Below, one piece after another: positions 8,464-18,297 of a DNA stretch of 64,000 bases. The translations under genes were made by a program, and so were the position numbers. Below the pieces are notes generated by a model. That model saw only the letters and a program-made list of their open reading frames with translations. It searched no databases and had not been told where the DNA came from. Origin of the DNA: Cognataquiflexum gelatinilyticum (lineage in GTDB: Bacteria > Bacteroidota > Bacteroidia > Cytophagales > Cyclobacteriaceae); the NCBI RefSeq assembly GCF_024813435.1, contig NZ_JANAEZ010000001.1:1-64000 (forward strand), given 5' to 3'. Position 1 is the stretch's first letter. The number at the start of each line of letters is the position of its first letter.

Positions 8464-9450
8464 ATGGAAACAAAAGAGGTATCTCCGGAAATTTTAAAGA
8501 AAAAATGGATCGGATCAAGTGTCGCCGAGCGCGAAGGTCAAGAGTGGGATAAGAAAAAGGAAATGGATTTTACCTATACCAACATAGACAAATTCATAAG
8601 GACAAGTCTTGGGGAAAATGCCCATTTCAGCAATGCAATGTACAATGGGGATTATACAATGAGCTTAGAACAAGCACAACTTAAGAAGTACGAATTTGTC
8701 ACCAAGGAGCTGGGAATTAAAAAGGGAAGTAAAGTCTTAGACTTGGGATGCGGATGGGGCGGATGGCTGAAGTACTTGCGTGATGTCGTCGGTGCAGAAG
8801 GAACTGGGGTAAATCTCTCAGACGGTCAGGTAAAGGCCTGTCGGGAAAATGGCTTAAAAGCCTTTATCAAGGATGCAAGATTTGTAAAGCCTGAGGATTT
8901 CGGGACTTTCGATGCAGTTACTGCCTTTGGGAGTTTTGAGCATGTGGCTTCTGTTAAAGACTATCTAAATGGAAAACAGGATGAAGTGTATGAAGATTAT
9001 TTCAGACATGTAGCCAACCTGCTCAATCCCGGAGGTAAGTTTTACATGCAAAGCATGGTTTTTGAAAAAAACATGATTCCTTTTGACAAAATCGATATCA
9101 ATGCACCCAAGGATTCCGACAGCTATATTTTTGCTTTACTTCTCAAGCATAATCCTGATTCTTGGATTGCATATGGGCATGAGCATATTATCAGAACTGC
9201 TGAACCGTTTTTAAAAAATACCTATTATAGTGACGGCAGGCTCGATTATATCAAAACCAACCGAGAATGGACCAAGCTGTTTTATAAATTCAATTTGAAG
9301 AAATACCTCTGGTTTGCATCCCTGGTTCCGAAACTGATCACAGACAAGGAATTCAGGCATCAACTTGCAATTCTCAGGGTCAGACCGAATAGGGTTTGTT
9401 TCGAAAGGGAGATTATGGGCCATGCAAGATTGATTTTTGAAAAGAAGTGA
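8464..9450 (+). CDS. CFA-like SAM-dependent methyltransferase
   Basis: The SAM-binding motif I is VLDLGCGWGG, followed by GVNLSDGQ (motif II region) and FGSFEHV, the arrangement of cyclopropane-fatty-acyl-phospholipid synthase and mycolic-acid methyltransferase relatives. The chosen ATG gives METKEVSPEILKKKW (328 residues); an ATG 27 bp upstream is in frame but adds a tail untypical of the family. No signal peptide or membrane segment. It probably methylates or cyclopropanates a lipid or other small acceptor using SAM; the substrate is not readable. A hairpin lies about 35 bp after the stop. Confidence 0.75.
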   Translation: METKEVSPEILKKKWIGSSVAEREGQEWDKKKEMDFTYTNIDKFIRTSLGENAHFSNAMYNGDYTMSLEQAQLKKYEFVTKELGIKKGSKVLDLGCGWGGWLKYLRDVVGAEGTGVNLSDGQVKACRENGLKAFIKDARFVKPEDFGTFDAVTAFGSFEHVASVKDYLNGKQDEVYEDYFRHVANLLNPGGKFYMQSMVFEKNMIPFDKIDINAPKDSDSYIFALLLKHNPDSWIAYGHEHIIRTAEPFLKNTYYSDGRLDYIKTNREWTKLFYKFNLKKYLWFASLVPKLITDKEFRHQLAILRVRPNRVCFEREIMGHARLIFEKK

Positions 9451-9485
9451 TTGGTGTTTAGATAGTTAAATAACAAGAAATTGTG

Positions 9486-9517
9486 GAAGTCATCCAAGAA
9501 TATCCTTGGCTGACTTC
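9486..9517 (+). terminator. Hairpin after the CFA-like methyltransferase gene
   Basis: GAAGTCA (9486-9492) pairs with TGACTTC (9511-9517), and inside it CCAAG pairs with CTTGG, separated by a single T/C mismatch. Only a short T-rich tail (TTCATTTT) follows, so termination is probable rather than certain. Confidence 0.5.
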
Positions 9518-9568
9518 TTCATTTTGTGAGGTGGTGATTGGACTTTTCTAAATCAGAACTGTTGTTTT

Positions 9569-9577
9569 TAGCTTTGC
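9569..9577 (+). promoter_or_regulatory. Candidate Bacteroidota -7 element before the DUF922 gene
   Basis: TAGCTTTGC matches the phylum's TAnnTTTGY -7 consensus and lies 11 bp before the ATG of the next gene. A clear -33 TTTG at the usual distance is not seen, so this is tentative and would imply a very short leader. Confidence 0.3.
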
Positions 9578-9588
9578 GTTAAGTTGTT

Positions 9589-10692
9589 ATGTCTAGAAAA
9601 TTCTCAGCCTTAGCTTTTTTACTTTTTACCTTATGCCGGTATTCAATTGCCCAAGAGAAAATTTTTGATTTAAACTCTACCAACAAGATCATATTGGAAA
9701 ATTCAAGTTTCAATTTGTCTAATGTCATTTACGATCAGGATGAATCGGCTTCAATTGGGAAAATATATATCGCTCAAAATCAACCCAATAAAGCAATCAT
9801 TAAAAATGGATTGGCAGGAGGAATCAGCATTTTTTACAAAAACTCAATCCAAAAAACTGATAATGATAGAACCATCCAATTGAAAGTTCTGGAATTTACC
9901 ATTAATGAGAAACTGCAAAGCAGTAAGGTTGCATCAGGGGAGTTGAAAGTCAAATTTGGATATTTCCTGAAAACATCATTTGAACCTGTCCATTTGGTGG
10001 ATTATGAAGCTGGGATTACTTACCAAAGGTCCATTCATCGAACTGATTTAGTAAATCAGATCTTAAGCAGGGGGATTTCAAATTCAATTGTGTTTATCAA
10101 TGATTGGATAAATGAACATGCTACACACAATAGAAAACTTGCAAAAACTGTCCGGTTGGAAATAGTGGAAAAAATGAACAGAAGTGACAGGGATACAGTT
10201 TTTTATCATCCCGGTCGTAGACTTACTTGGAGTGACTTCAGGGAAAGTCCCAATCGGAACTCAGGATACAACGCTACTATTTTTACAAGTTTGGCTATGG
10301 AAGGTTCGCCCTTCATGGAGGATGGAGTTTTGGTACTTCCTGTAGAAGTTAAAGTTTATATGTTACCCGAATCTTCTTGGGTAAAAACCCAAGGGAAAAA
10401 TGATTATTCATTGAACCACGAACAAAAGCATTTTGACATCACCCGAGTGGTTGGCAACAGGTTGGTCAACAAGTTGAAAAACCTCGAAGTTACTCCTGAA
10501 AATTATGAAGCTGAAGTGAATGAGGCTTTTTTTGACTCTTACAGAGAAATGAACAAGCTGCAGGAAATCTATGATGCAAGGACAAGACACGGCTTGGATA
10601 AGGAGGTTCAATCCCGGTGGAATGACATCATCGGTCAAGCTTTAAAAGGTGATATGGAAGAAATTGAAAGAGAATTAGAAAAAGGAAAGTAA
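9589..10692 (+). CDS. Secreted DUF922-type putative zinc protease
   Basis: 367 residues with an N-terminal signal peptide ending near YSIAQ. The C-terminal half has LTWSDFRESPNRNSGY, a segment SSWVKTQGKNDYSLNHEQKH and then FDITRVV. This is the arrangement of the DUF922 family, in which HExxH acts as the presumed zinc site (here HEQKH). The N-terminal half (about 25-190) has no recognised domain. It is probably periplasmic or exported. It precedes a secreted serine hydrolase by about 140 bp on the same strand; a functional link is not evident. Confidence 0.7.
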   Translation: MSRKFSALAFLLFTLCRYSIAQEKIFDLNSTNKIILENSSFNLSNVIYDQDESASIGKIYIAQNQPNKAIIKNGLAGGISIFYKNSIQKTDNDRTIQLKVLEFTINEKLQSSKVASGELKVKFGYFLKTSFEPVHLVDYEAGITYQRSIHRTDLVNQILSRGISNSIVFINDWINEHATHNRKLAKTVRLEIVEKMNRSDRDTVFYHPGRRLTWSDFRESPNRNSGYNATIFTSLAMEGSPFMEDGVLVLPVEVKVYMLPESSWVKTQGKNDYSLNHEQKHFDITRVVGNRLVNKLKNLEVTPENYEAEVNEAFFDSYREMNKLQEIYDARTRHGLDKEVQSRWNDIIGQALKGDMEEIERELEKGK

Positions 10693-10835
10693 GGAAATAT
10701 AAATTTAAACTAATAATCAAAATCAAATTGTGGATGAGATATGGTTTGATTACCTTATTCATTCCCATTGAAGAAAATATGCGTATTTTTATCTCCAATA
10801 CTTCAAAATCCATTAAAAACCGCTCAAACTTGACA

Positions 10836-12353
10836 ATGAAAATAACCACGTTCTTCCTTATACTTTTTCTGATTTACCTTCCAGCAATTGCCCAAAGTTC
10901 TCTTCCCAGAAGTACTCCAAAAGCCCAACAAGTTTCCTCCGGAGGGATTTTGAATTTTATCGAAGCTGTAGAGAAAAGTAACCATGAAGTCCACAGCTTA
11001 ATGATGCTGAGACATGGAAAGGTAATTGCAGAGGGATGGTGGGATCCATACAAGCCAGAACTTAAGCATACCATGTATTCGGTCAGCAAGAGTTTTACTG
11101 CCACAGCTATTGGCTTCGCAGTAGTTGAAAACAAACTCAAAGTAACAGATAAAGTCATTTCATTTTTTCCTGAATCTTTGCCCAAAACAATCAGTCCAAA
11201 CCTTGCCAAATTAGAAATCAAGGATTTACTCACTATGAGTGTGGGCCATGACAAAAGCTTTAATCAAGAAGTTTTTACTACCGAAAATTGGGTGGAAGCT
11301 TTTCTGAAAATGCCGATTGCCAATGAACCGGGAACCAAATTCCTGTACAATACTTCGGCGAGCTACATGATGTCTGCTATCATCCAAAAGGTTACCGGAC
11401 AAACGCTCTTGGACTATTTGGAACCAAGGTTATTGAAACCTTTGGGCATTTCAGACTTGGACTGGGAGACGGATTTACAAGGTATCCAAACAGGAGGCTG
11501 GGGTATCCGTGTCAAAACCGAGGACATGGCCAAATTCGGTCAATTGTTCCTACAAAAAGGGAAATGGAACGGAAAGCAGGTATTGCCGGAGTCTTGGATC
11601 GATGAAGCCAGTACTTTGAAAATCTTGCAAGAACCCAATTCTTCCCCAGAAAAAATGGCTTCTAATGATTGGATTCAAGGATATGCCTATCAGATGTGGA
11701 GAAGCCGGCACAATTCCTACCGTGCTGACGGTGCTTTTGGACAATATATTTTGATTTTGCCTGAAAAAGATGCGGTCATTATCCTTACCTCAGAGACCAA
11801 CGACCTGCAAGGTTTACTTGACTTGGTCTGGGAAAATCTCCTGCCTGCATTTGATACTACTTCTGATCAAGATTCAACTTTAAAAGAAAGATTGGAGAAG
11901 CTTTCATTGCCTCCTTTGCAAAGCGAAAGCAATCCTGAAATGGAAAAAAGATTGAATGGGAAAAATTATACCATCACCTCTAATGTGGAAAAAATCAGCA
12001 ATTTTTCTCTGAATTTTCAGGAAGGAGTCTGTCTTTTGAATTATGTTCAAGGGCCTAATACTTACAGGTTGATTTTTGGATCGGGAAGATGGATCAAGGA
12101 TGAAACCGATAGGGTAGGACCAAATCTTTTTACTTTTGCTCAGAACCAACAGGTAGGCTTGGCTCCATTCAAAATCGCAGGAAGTTATGCTTGGATAGAT
12201 GTGAATACTATCGAACTTCAGCTCAGGTATATCGAAAGTCCCCACACTGAAATCATCAGGATCACATTTGAAGGAGAAAATGCAAAGCTTACATTTATCA
12301 ACAGCTTTGAAGGGGAAGGTAAGAAGGTGAATTTTGAGGCGAAAGTTTACTGA
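10836..12353 (+). CDS. Secreted beta-lactamase-fold serine hydrolase
   Basis: From ATG 10836 the protein has 505 residues with a signal peptide ending AIAQ. Upstream in-frame ATGs would place charged residues before the signal and are unlikely. The class C beta-lactamase/penicillin-binding fold is marked by SVSK (Ser82, Lys85) and YNTS. Residues beyond about 350 form a beta-rich C-terminal domain. Members are D-aminopeptidases, esterases or transpeptidase relatives acting in the periplasm. The catalytic domain is a clear paralogue of the C-terminal half of the fusion protein at 55485-57335, sharing HSLM, RHGKV, SVSK, KVISFFP, and WRSRHNSYRADGA. Confidence 0.85.
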   Translation: MKITTFFLILFLIYLPAIAQSSLPRSTPKAQQVSSGGILNFIEAVEKSNHEVHSLMMLRHGKVIAEGWWDPYKPELKHTMYSVSKSFTATAIGFAVVENKLKVTDKVISFFPESLPKTISPNLAKLEIKDLLTMSVGHDKSFNQEVFTTENWVEAFLKMPIANEPGTKFLYNTSASYMMSAIIQKVTGQTLLDYLEPRLLKPLGISDLDWETDLQGIQTGGWGIRVKTEDMAKFGQLFLQKGKWNGKQVLPESWIDEASTLKILQEPNSSPEKMASNDWIQGYAYQMWRSRHNSYRADGAFGQYILILPEKDAVIILTSETNDLQGLLDLVWENLLPAFDTTSDQDSTLKERLEKLSLPPLQSESNPEMEKRLNGKNYTITSNVEKISNFSLNFQEGVCLLNYVQGPNTYRLIFGSGRWIKDETDRVGPNLFTFAQNQQVGLAPFKIAGSYAWIDVNTIELQLRYIESPHTEIIRITFEGENAKLTFINSFEGEGKKVNFEAKVY

Positions 12354-12440
12354 ACGGGACGGAAGTAGGTGGTAAAAGGTGAAATTGAGAGTTACCAGTA
12401 ATTCTATAGGACGACTCCAAGCGAAATAAAGTGAATTAAA

Positions 12441-13016
12441 ATGAAAGACTTTATAAAAAAAATTAGACTTGAAAAATGGCATTTCTATTTGCTTGGATTT
12501 TTGCTTATAAATTTTTGCATAGGACTAGTATCAGGGTATAAACTAAATCAAAACCTGACATTCATTCTAAAGATAATTTTATACCTGACAGGACTAATTT
12601 TGTTCTTGACGACACTTAGACCATTTAAGAAAACAGCCATTTATTATTCTTTTTATGCTATTTCGGGCGTTTTGACAGGACTTTTCTTTTTGTTTGGTGG
12701 TATTTTACCTGCAATAATATCTTCACTTGTATTAATTCCAATTGTTCCAAAACAAACTGAGTATAAAACCGAGACAATTAAAATCTATAACAGATTTCAA
12801 GGTTTTATGGCTAGTTGTTGTTCATATGAAGTTGTAGAACCTAAACTCTATATTTTTGAAAAACATTTAGGTTACATAAATATTGAAAAGCCTATTGAAG
12901 CTGACAAGGACGAGTTTAGTTTTAAAAATACCACGATTATTTATAAGTACGAATTAGATAATTATGGACAAACAACAACAGTTAGAGAGAAGACAGAAAT
13001 ACTTAATTTTGAATAG
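12441..13016 (+). CDS. Small AT-rich membrane protein of unknown function
   Basis: 191 residues with about four hydrophobic segments in the first 110 (YLLGFLLINFCIGLV, FILKIILYLTGLILFL, FYAISGVLTGLFFLF and PAIISSLVLIPIV). A soluble C-terminal part has a CCSYEVVEPK region. No family recognised. Codons look more A/T-biased than in the flanking enzymes. The gene is followed by an attC-like imperfect inverted repeat, so it may be a captured cassette rather than a native gene. Confidence 0.6.
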   Translation: MKDFIKKIRLEKWHFYLLGFLLINFCIGLVSGYKLNQNLTFILKIILYLTGLILFLTTLRPFKKTAIYYSFYAISGVLTGLFFLFGGILPAIISSLVLIPIVPKQTEYKTETIKIYNRFQGFMASCCSYEVVEPKLYIFEKHLGYINIEKPIEADKDEFSFKNTTIIYKYELDNYGQTTTVREKTEILNFE

Positions 13017-13030
13017 AAGTTCTACCGCTG

Positions 13031-13160
13031 ACAGCAGTATTGCAAAAGCGGGGAGGAGGGTGTAATTCTAAGATAGTGAAATGCCAAATTCAAGTTTTGT
13101 GCATCCATTGAAGTTTAGTGCTGAAAAACCCCGCATTAGCAAAGCGGCAATACGGTAAAG
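13031..13160 (+). repeat. attC-like imperfect inverted repeat behind the membrane-protein gene
   Basis: Outer arms GTATTGC (13038-13044) and GCAATAC (13147-13153) are complementary, as are inner arms GCGGGG (13049-13054) and CCCCGC (13129-13134). The spacer between outer and inner arm is 4 nt on the left and 12 nt on the right, so the structure is asymmetric, as in integron attC sites. The loop is 74 nt. Similar GCGGG...CCCGC structures behind hypothetical genes are, from memory, scattered in Bacteroidota genomes. No integrase is in the window. Confidence 0.5.
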
Positions 13161-13191
13161 GAATTAATGATATAATTTGAAAAATAATCAA

Positions 13192-13659
13192 ATGAACAAG
13201 ACAGAATCAATCATCGAATCCATAAAAGAAACAAAAGGCGAAATCAATTGGCAGCAATTGTTGGAAAACATCATCGCAGCTTTTGATTGTATTACAGGAA
13301 CTATCCACACCCTTGACAAATCGACCAATTTGCTGATGCTGAAATCACAGAAAGGCATTCCTGATTTTTTGTTGCCCAAGATGTCGGTGATTCCGATCGG
13401 CAAAGGAATGGCAGGAATCGCTGCAGAAAGAAAACAGCCTGTCGAAATGTGTAACCTGCAGACAGATTCATCCGGAGTGGCAAGGCCTGCCGCAAAGGAA
13501 ACCAAAGTCGAAGGTTCCATTGCAGCACCGATGTTACTTGATGGGGAATTGTATGGAACCTTGGGCATCGCCAAACCTGTGCCTTATGACTTTACCAAAG
13601 AAGAGAGTGAGGCATTATTAAAGATTGGGATGGAAATATCAAGATTTATCAAGTCCTAA
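13192..13659 (+). CDS. GAF domain protein
   Basis: From ATG 13192 the protein has 155 residues; a TTG 15 bp upstream extends the frame but is unneeded. Nearly the whole chain is one GAF domain: PIGKGMAGIAAERKQPVEMC and a later GSIAAPMLLDGELYGTLGI are characteristic. GAF domains bind small ligands or sense redox state; standalone ones include free-methionine-sulfoxide reductases, but the Cys set of that enzyme is not convincingly present here (a single Cys in the MCN position). Cytoplasmic. Ligand unknown. Confidence 0.8.
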   Translation: MNKTESIIESIKETKGEINWQQLLENIIAAFDCITGTIHTLDKSTNLLMLKSQKGIPDFLLPKMSVIPIGKGMAGIAAERKQPVEMCNLQTDSSGVARPAAKETKVEGSIAAPMLLDGELYGTLGIAKPVPYDFTKEESEALLKIGMEISRFIKS

Positions 13660-13824
13660 TTTTGGGTTTTCAATTGATCTTTGAAGTCTAAGCTCCAAAA
13701 TTTGATATTAGTTGATACCGGATATTGATGGATATTGTACCGGAATAAAGCGTGATTATTTAGATTTTTTGCAGAATTAAATCATACCGAAAATCCAATC
13801 AAAAGAATTGTTTATAGCAACCTC

Positions 13825-15462
13825 ATGAACCTATACCAAAAACTACTTCCCGCCATATTGCTTATTCTGTTTGTTACAACTGCTTATTCCCAAGAGCAAA
13901 AATTTACAAGAGCAGATACTTTGCGGGGAAGCATCACGCCGGAAAGGGAATGGTGGGACCTGAATTATTACCATCTTGCTGTGGAAGTATTCCCTGAAAC
14001 CAAATCCATCAAAGGAACGAATACTGTCCGGTACCAAGTAAAGAAAGCACATCAAGTCTTGCAGATAGACCTGCAAGAACCTTTACGGATTATCGATGCA
14101 AAGCAAAACGGGCAAAAACTTGAAATCCGAAAGGAGGGAGCCGCCCATTTCATTAGCCTACCCAAAAAACAGGTTGTGGGTTCATTTGAAGAAGTCATCA
14201 TCTCTTATGAAGGCCAACCTAAAGAAGCTGTACGTCCGCCATGGGACGGAGGGATTACTTGGCAAAAAGATGAAAATGGAAACCATTTCATCGCATCATC
14301 CAATCAGGGAATCGGTTCGAGTATCTGGTGGCCAAGCAAAGACCATCCTGCAGATGAGGTAGACAGCATGCTGATCAGCGTGACGGTCCCCAATAACCTG
14401 ATGAACATTTCCAATGGCCGGTTGCGAAAAACAGAAACAAAAGGGCAAACCAAAACTTACCATTGGTTTGTCAGTAACCCCATCAATGATTATGGGGTGA
14501 ACATCAACATTGGCGACTATGTCCATTTTTCAGAGAAATATCAGGGCGAAAAAGGCGTTCTCGACATGGAATATTATGTGATGCGGGACAATCTGGAGAA
14601 AGCCGAAAAACAATTTATGGATGCAGGACGGATGATGGAGGCTTTTGAGCATTGGTTTGGGCCTTATCCTTTTTATGAAGACAGCTACAAACTCGTAGAA
14701 GCGCCTTATCTCGGTATGGAACATCAGAGTTCGGTTACTTATGGCAACGGCTACCAAAACGGTTATCGCGGCACGGACCTTAGCGGAACAGGTTGGGGGA
14801 TGAAATTTGACTTTATCATCATCCATGAATCCGGTCATGAGTGGTTTGCCAACAACATCACTTACAAGGATGTCGCAGATATGTGGATCCACGAGAGCTT
14901 CACCAACTACTCCGAGAGCCTGTATCTCGATTATTTTTATGGCAAAGAAGCCGGACAGGAATATGTGCGGGGTACGAGAACCCGTATAGATAACAAACTT
15001 CCTATTATCGGAAGGTACAGCGTCAATAGCCGCGGTTCAGGAGATATGTATTACAAAGGTGGGAATATCCTGAATACGCTCCGTGAAATCGTCAATGACG
15101 ATGAAAAATGGAGAAATATCCTCCGCGGATTAAACAGCGAGTTTTACCATCAGACAGTCACGACGGCACAGGTGGAAGATTACCTTTCCGTGGAAACGGG
15201 TATTGACCTTTCCAGCTTCTTTGACCAATACCTCAGAAACAGTTCTTTGCCTGTGCTCGAATACTTTTACTCAGATGAGCAGACACTCCAATACAGATGG
15301 AGCAATTGCATTGCATCTTTTGACATGCCTATTGATTTGGAATTGGGAGAAAACAAAGTCCGCGTAGTTCCAAATACCAAATGGAGTGAACTGAAAGTAT
15401 CCAAGCAAACCGATGTCAAAGTCGATTTGGATTATTACGTGGGAAGTTTTCGGTTAAGATAA
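13825..15462 (+). CDS. Secreted M1 family zinc metallopeptidase
   Basis: 545 residues with a signal peptide ending near TAYSQ. The gluzincin site is complete: HESGHEW (His334, Glu335, His338) and the third zinc ligand Glu357 in WIHESFT, spaced as HExxH-18-E. The exopeptidase GxMEN motif appears as GMEH (297-300). The N-terminal beta domain covers about 30-230, and the C-terminal helical domain is short. M1 enzymes remove N-terminal residues from peptides; this one probably acts in the periplasm or at the surface. It is a lone gene on the plus strand, convergent with the BNR-repeat gene. Confidence 0.9.
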   Translation: MNLYQKLLPAILLILFVTTAYSQEQKFTRADTLRGSITPEREWWDLNYYHLAVEVFPETKSIKGTNTVRYQVKKAHQVLQIDLQEPLRIIDAKQNGQKLEIRKEGAAHFISLPKKQVVGSFEEVIISYEGQPKEAVRPPWDGGITWQKDENGNHFIASSNQGIGSSIWWPSKDHPADEVDSMLISVTVPNNLMNISNGRLRKTETKGQTKTYHWFVSNPINDYGVNINIGDYVHFSEKYQGEKGVLDMEYYVMRDNLEKAEKQFMDAGRMMEAFEHWFGPYPFYEDSYKLVEAPYLGMEHQSSVTYGNGYQNGYRGTDLSGTGWGMKFDFIIIHESGHEWFANNITYKDVADMWIHESFTNYSESLYLDYFYGKEAGQEYVRGTRTRIDNKLPIIGRYSVNSRGSGDMYYKGGNILNTLREIVNDDEKWRNILRGLNSEFYHQTVTTAQVEDYLSVETGIDLSSFFDQYLRNSSLPVLEYFYSDEQTLQYRWSNCIASFDMPIDLELGENKVRVVPNTKWSELKVSKQTDVKVDLDYYVGSFRLR

Positions 15463-15556
15463 TGCCTCTGATTAAAATTTTGGATGAAGGAGGAACAGCA
15501 ATGTTGGATAGTTATTTACATTTAACGGAGAAAATTGAGTTTCAAATCCCGCCTAA

Positions 15557-18220
15557 TCAGAAATTGTCACTAACGATATAAGGTGATTTTCCATCGATTA
15601 CCTCTAAATTTTGTTCCATATGATCTTCTCCCGAAGTAATAATTACTTTGTAAATTCCCGCTTTTATAAATTGATCATAGTGAATGAAATATGGGTTGCC
15701 ACTTGTTTCCTTTTTCACAATCAAATCCCATCGGTATTGGTTAAAACCTTTAAAACCGGTTAGATTGGTTTTCCATATTTCCGTATTTGACTGATCAACC
15801 ACTGAAATAGTAACTGGTTTTGATTGGCTTAGCCAAAAAGAAAATGTTGTTTTTTCAACAGTTCGATAATCAGGTTCACCGTGTGATGAATTAAACCAAG
15901 GTCTCGCTGTTTTACCGATTTCAAAAAAATAATCTTTGTCTTCAGGAAGGTTTTCGCTTACCATTTTCTGAATGGGAAGAAGGCTTGTTTTATAAATACC
16001 CCGTCCATGAGTACCAACCACCAAGTCCATTGTAGGTAAATATATTTCCAAGTCAGCTACGGCCGTTGCAGGCATATTGGTTCCAAGGTAGGACCAGTTA
16101 TTTCCCCGGTCTATAGTTACATATACTCCACGTACAGTGCCGGCATATAAGATATTTTCATTTGAAGGATCTTCCTTGACCATATTAATTGGTTCATCGG
16201 GTAGGCCTGCGGCAATGGTTTTCCAGGTAATTCCGAAGTCATCAGAAGCATAGAGATAACTTTTCAAATCATCATAATTAATTCCGGTCATAGCCATGTA
16301 AACACGTTGCACTTTGTGATTGGAGGGGGATATGCTCCGAATGTAGTTGTTGGCGATACCCGTTGAATGCTCTTCCCAACTCTCACCATCGTTTTTTGAA
16401 ACCCAAAAAGCCCCGTGATCGGTACCAGCGTAAAGCAATCCTTTTTGTAAAGGGGATTCTACGATTGCCCCGGTGGCAAATGATTTCTTCTCTTTCTTTG
16501 AAGAATTACTAAGATTTGGACTGATTACTTTCCAAGTATCACCACGGTCAGTACTTTTTAACATGAAATTTCCTCCATGGTATAGTGTTTTACTATCATA
16601 AGCAGACAAAAAGTAAGGAGTCATGTAGTTAAAGACCAGTGTATCCTTCATTTCCTTGGGAAGTGTTGGCCTTATGGAGACTGCCACGTCTTTGGATTTG
16701 TCCAACCTCATCGCATCTCCATGTTGGCGGCTGTAATAAATAATTGATTTGTCAATAGGGTCAATTTGGGTAACGCAGCCATCCCCACCATCCCATGCAT
16801 CGATCCAGACATATTTCCATGGATCAGGAAATTTGGTATTCAATTCCTTTGCTGGTCCAGAAACAGTAGCATCATCCTGTGTTCCCCCATAGATGGTAAA
16901 ATCTGATTGGTCAATGGTGATATCATAAAATTCACCTGTTGGAATGTTATTATAATGAATCCAAGATAATCCTTTGTCATAGCTCACATAGTATCCTCCA
17001 TCATTGCCCAATGCCAAATGGTTGGGATTGGTTGGGTTTATCCATAATTCGCATTGGTCCAGATGTAAGCCTTGGGCTAAGCTTGGTGTCATGCGGGTAA
17101 CCTGCCCCCCTATTAAAGAAAAAGTCTTGCCGCCATCGAGACTATGTGCAAGTCTGACTCCTAGACAAAATACTTCTTCGTCATTTTTGGGGTTGACATA
17201 AACATCGGTAAAATACCAACCTATGACGGAAAATATTTGGAAAGGTTCAGAATGGGTTTTGGTCCAGTTCAACCCACCATCGGTAGTTTTGTAAAGTTCT
17301 GCTGCATGTTCAGTTTCATTGTTCAAATTGTCTATCAGCGCGTAAGCTTTGTAAGGATTGGTTGAGGAAACGGCAAGACCTATCCGTCCTGTTTTTGGAC
17401 CTGAAGGTAATCCATTGGTACATTGTGTCCATGTTGTTCCTCCATCTATGCTTTTATAAATGCCGCTGTTTTTTCCGCTTATTCCAGGATATACTTCCCA
17501 TAAAGAAGAATACATGATTTGAGGATTGGTAGGGGAGATGACCACTTCATTTGCCCCGGTCATCTCGTCTTTGTAGAGTACATGTTCCCAAGTTTTTCCT
17601 CCGTTCATCGTTCTGTATAATCCTCTGTTTGGGTTTTTGGACCAAAGGTGTCCCAGAACACACACGAAAACGATATCAGGATTAGTAGGATGAATTTCAA
17701 TCTCAGCGATTGACCATGAATCCTCCAGACCAATCTTGTTCCAGGTAAGACCCGCGTCGTCAGATCGGTACATGCCTGTTCCGGGCAAAGTGAAGTTTCT
17801 GGGCTTCTTTAGGTTTTCTCCGGTTCCTAGATATATGATATTGGGGTCGGAAGGTGCCAATTCAACATCACCGATCCCAAGGGAAGACCGCTCTTCAAAG
17901 ACCGAATTCCAACTCAGACCATGATTGGTTGTTTTCCACAATCCACCTGACCCAAATCCCGCATACATTGTTGCTGGATTTGTGTGATCCACCTGTACAA
18001 TATCAGCACGGGCAGAGTTGACGGTAGGCCCCAAGGATATCCATTCCAATTTGAAACTGGTTTCTTCCTTCATCTTTTTATAGTCTTGAAAGGAAGCTTC
18101 CAAAGGGGAGAATGGCTGCTGTGCAAAAAGCTTATTGGAAGAAAAGAAAAATAGCATAAAACAAGCCACTAGGGCTATTGCAAAAGCTGAATTTCTTTTC
18201 AAATTATTGATATATTTCAT
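15557..18220 (-). CDS. Secreted BNR/VPS10-type beta-propeller protein
   Basis: 887 residues with a signal peptide ending KLFAQ. Many BNR/Asp-box-like repeats run from about 50 to 750, such as GLWKTTNHGLSWN, GMYRSDDAGLTWN, GLYRTMNGGKTWE and GIYKSIDGGTTWT, each with the S/T-x-D/N-x-G-x-x-W turn. They predict two large beta-propellers of the sortilin/VPS10 kind. The last ~120 residues (after TSLLPIQKM) form a beta-rich domain. Such proteins are common in Bacteroidota and often labelled glycosyl hydrolase, though catalytic residues are not shown. No C-terminal type IX signal is obvious. Divergent from the TauE/SafE gene with only 77 bp between. Confidence 0.8.
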   Translation of the reverse strand: MKYINNLKRNSAFAIALVACFMLFFFSSNKLFAQQPFSPLEASFQDYKKMKEETSFKLEWISLGPTVNSARADIVQVDHTNPATMYAGFGSGGLWKTTNHGLSWNSVFEERSSLGIGDVELAPSDPNIIYLGTGENLKKPRNFTLPGTGMYRSDDAGLTWNKIGLEDSWSIAEIEIHPTNPDIVFVCVLGHLWSKNPNRGLYRTMNGGKTWEHVLYKDEMTGANEVVISPTNPQIMYSSLWEVYPGISGKNSGIYKSIDGGTTWTQCTNGLPSGPKTGRIGLAVSSTNPYKAYALIDNLNNETEHAAELYKTTDGGLNWTKTHSEPFQIFSVIGWYFTDVYVNPKNDEEVFCLGVRLAHSLDGGKTFSLIGGQVTRMTPSLAQGLHLDQCELWINPTNPNHLALGNDGGYYVSYDKGLSWIHYNNIPTGEFYDITIDQSDFTIYGGTQDDATVSGPAKELNTKFPDPWKYVWIDAWDGGDGCVTQIDPIDKSIIYYSRQHGDAMRLDKSKDVAVSIRPTLPKEMKDTLVFNYMTPYFLSAYDSKTLYHGGNFMLKSTDRGDTWKVISPNLSNSSKKEKKSFATGAIVESPLQKGLLYAGTDHGAFWVSKNDGESWEEHSTGIANNYIRSISPSNHKVQRVYMAMTGINYDDLKSYLYASDDFGITWKTIAAGLPDEPINMVKEDPSNENILYAGTVRGVYVTIDRGNNWSYLGTNMPATAVADLEIYLPTMDLVVGTHGRGIYKTSLLPIQKMVSENLPEDKDYFFEIGKTARPWFNSSHGEPDYRTVEKTTFSFWLSQSKPVTISVVDQSNTEIWKTNLTGFKGFNQYRWDLIVKKETSGNPYFIHYDQFIKAGIYKVIITSGEDHMEQNLEVIDGKSPYIVSDNF

Positions 18221-18297
18221 AGAAAATTTCTTTCTTGGTAATGGTATGAAGGATTCGCCCGTTAAGCAATATAATTATTTCTAAGAAACTAGACTCC

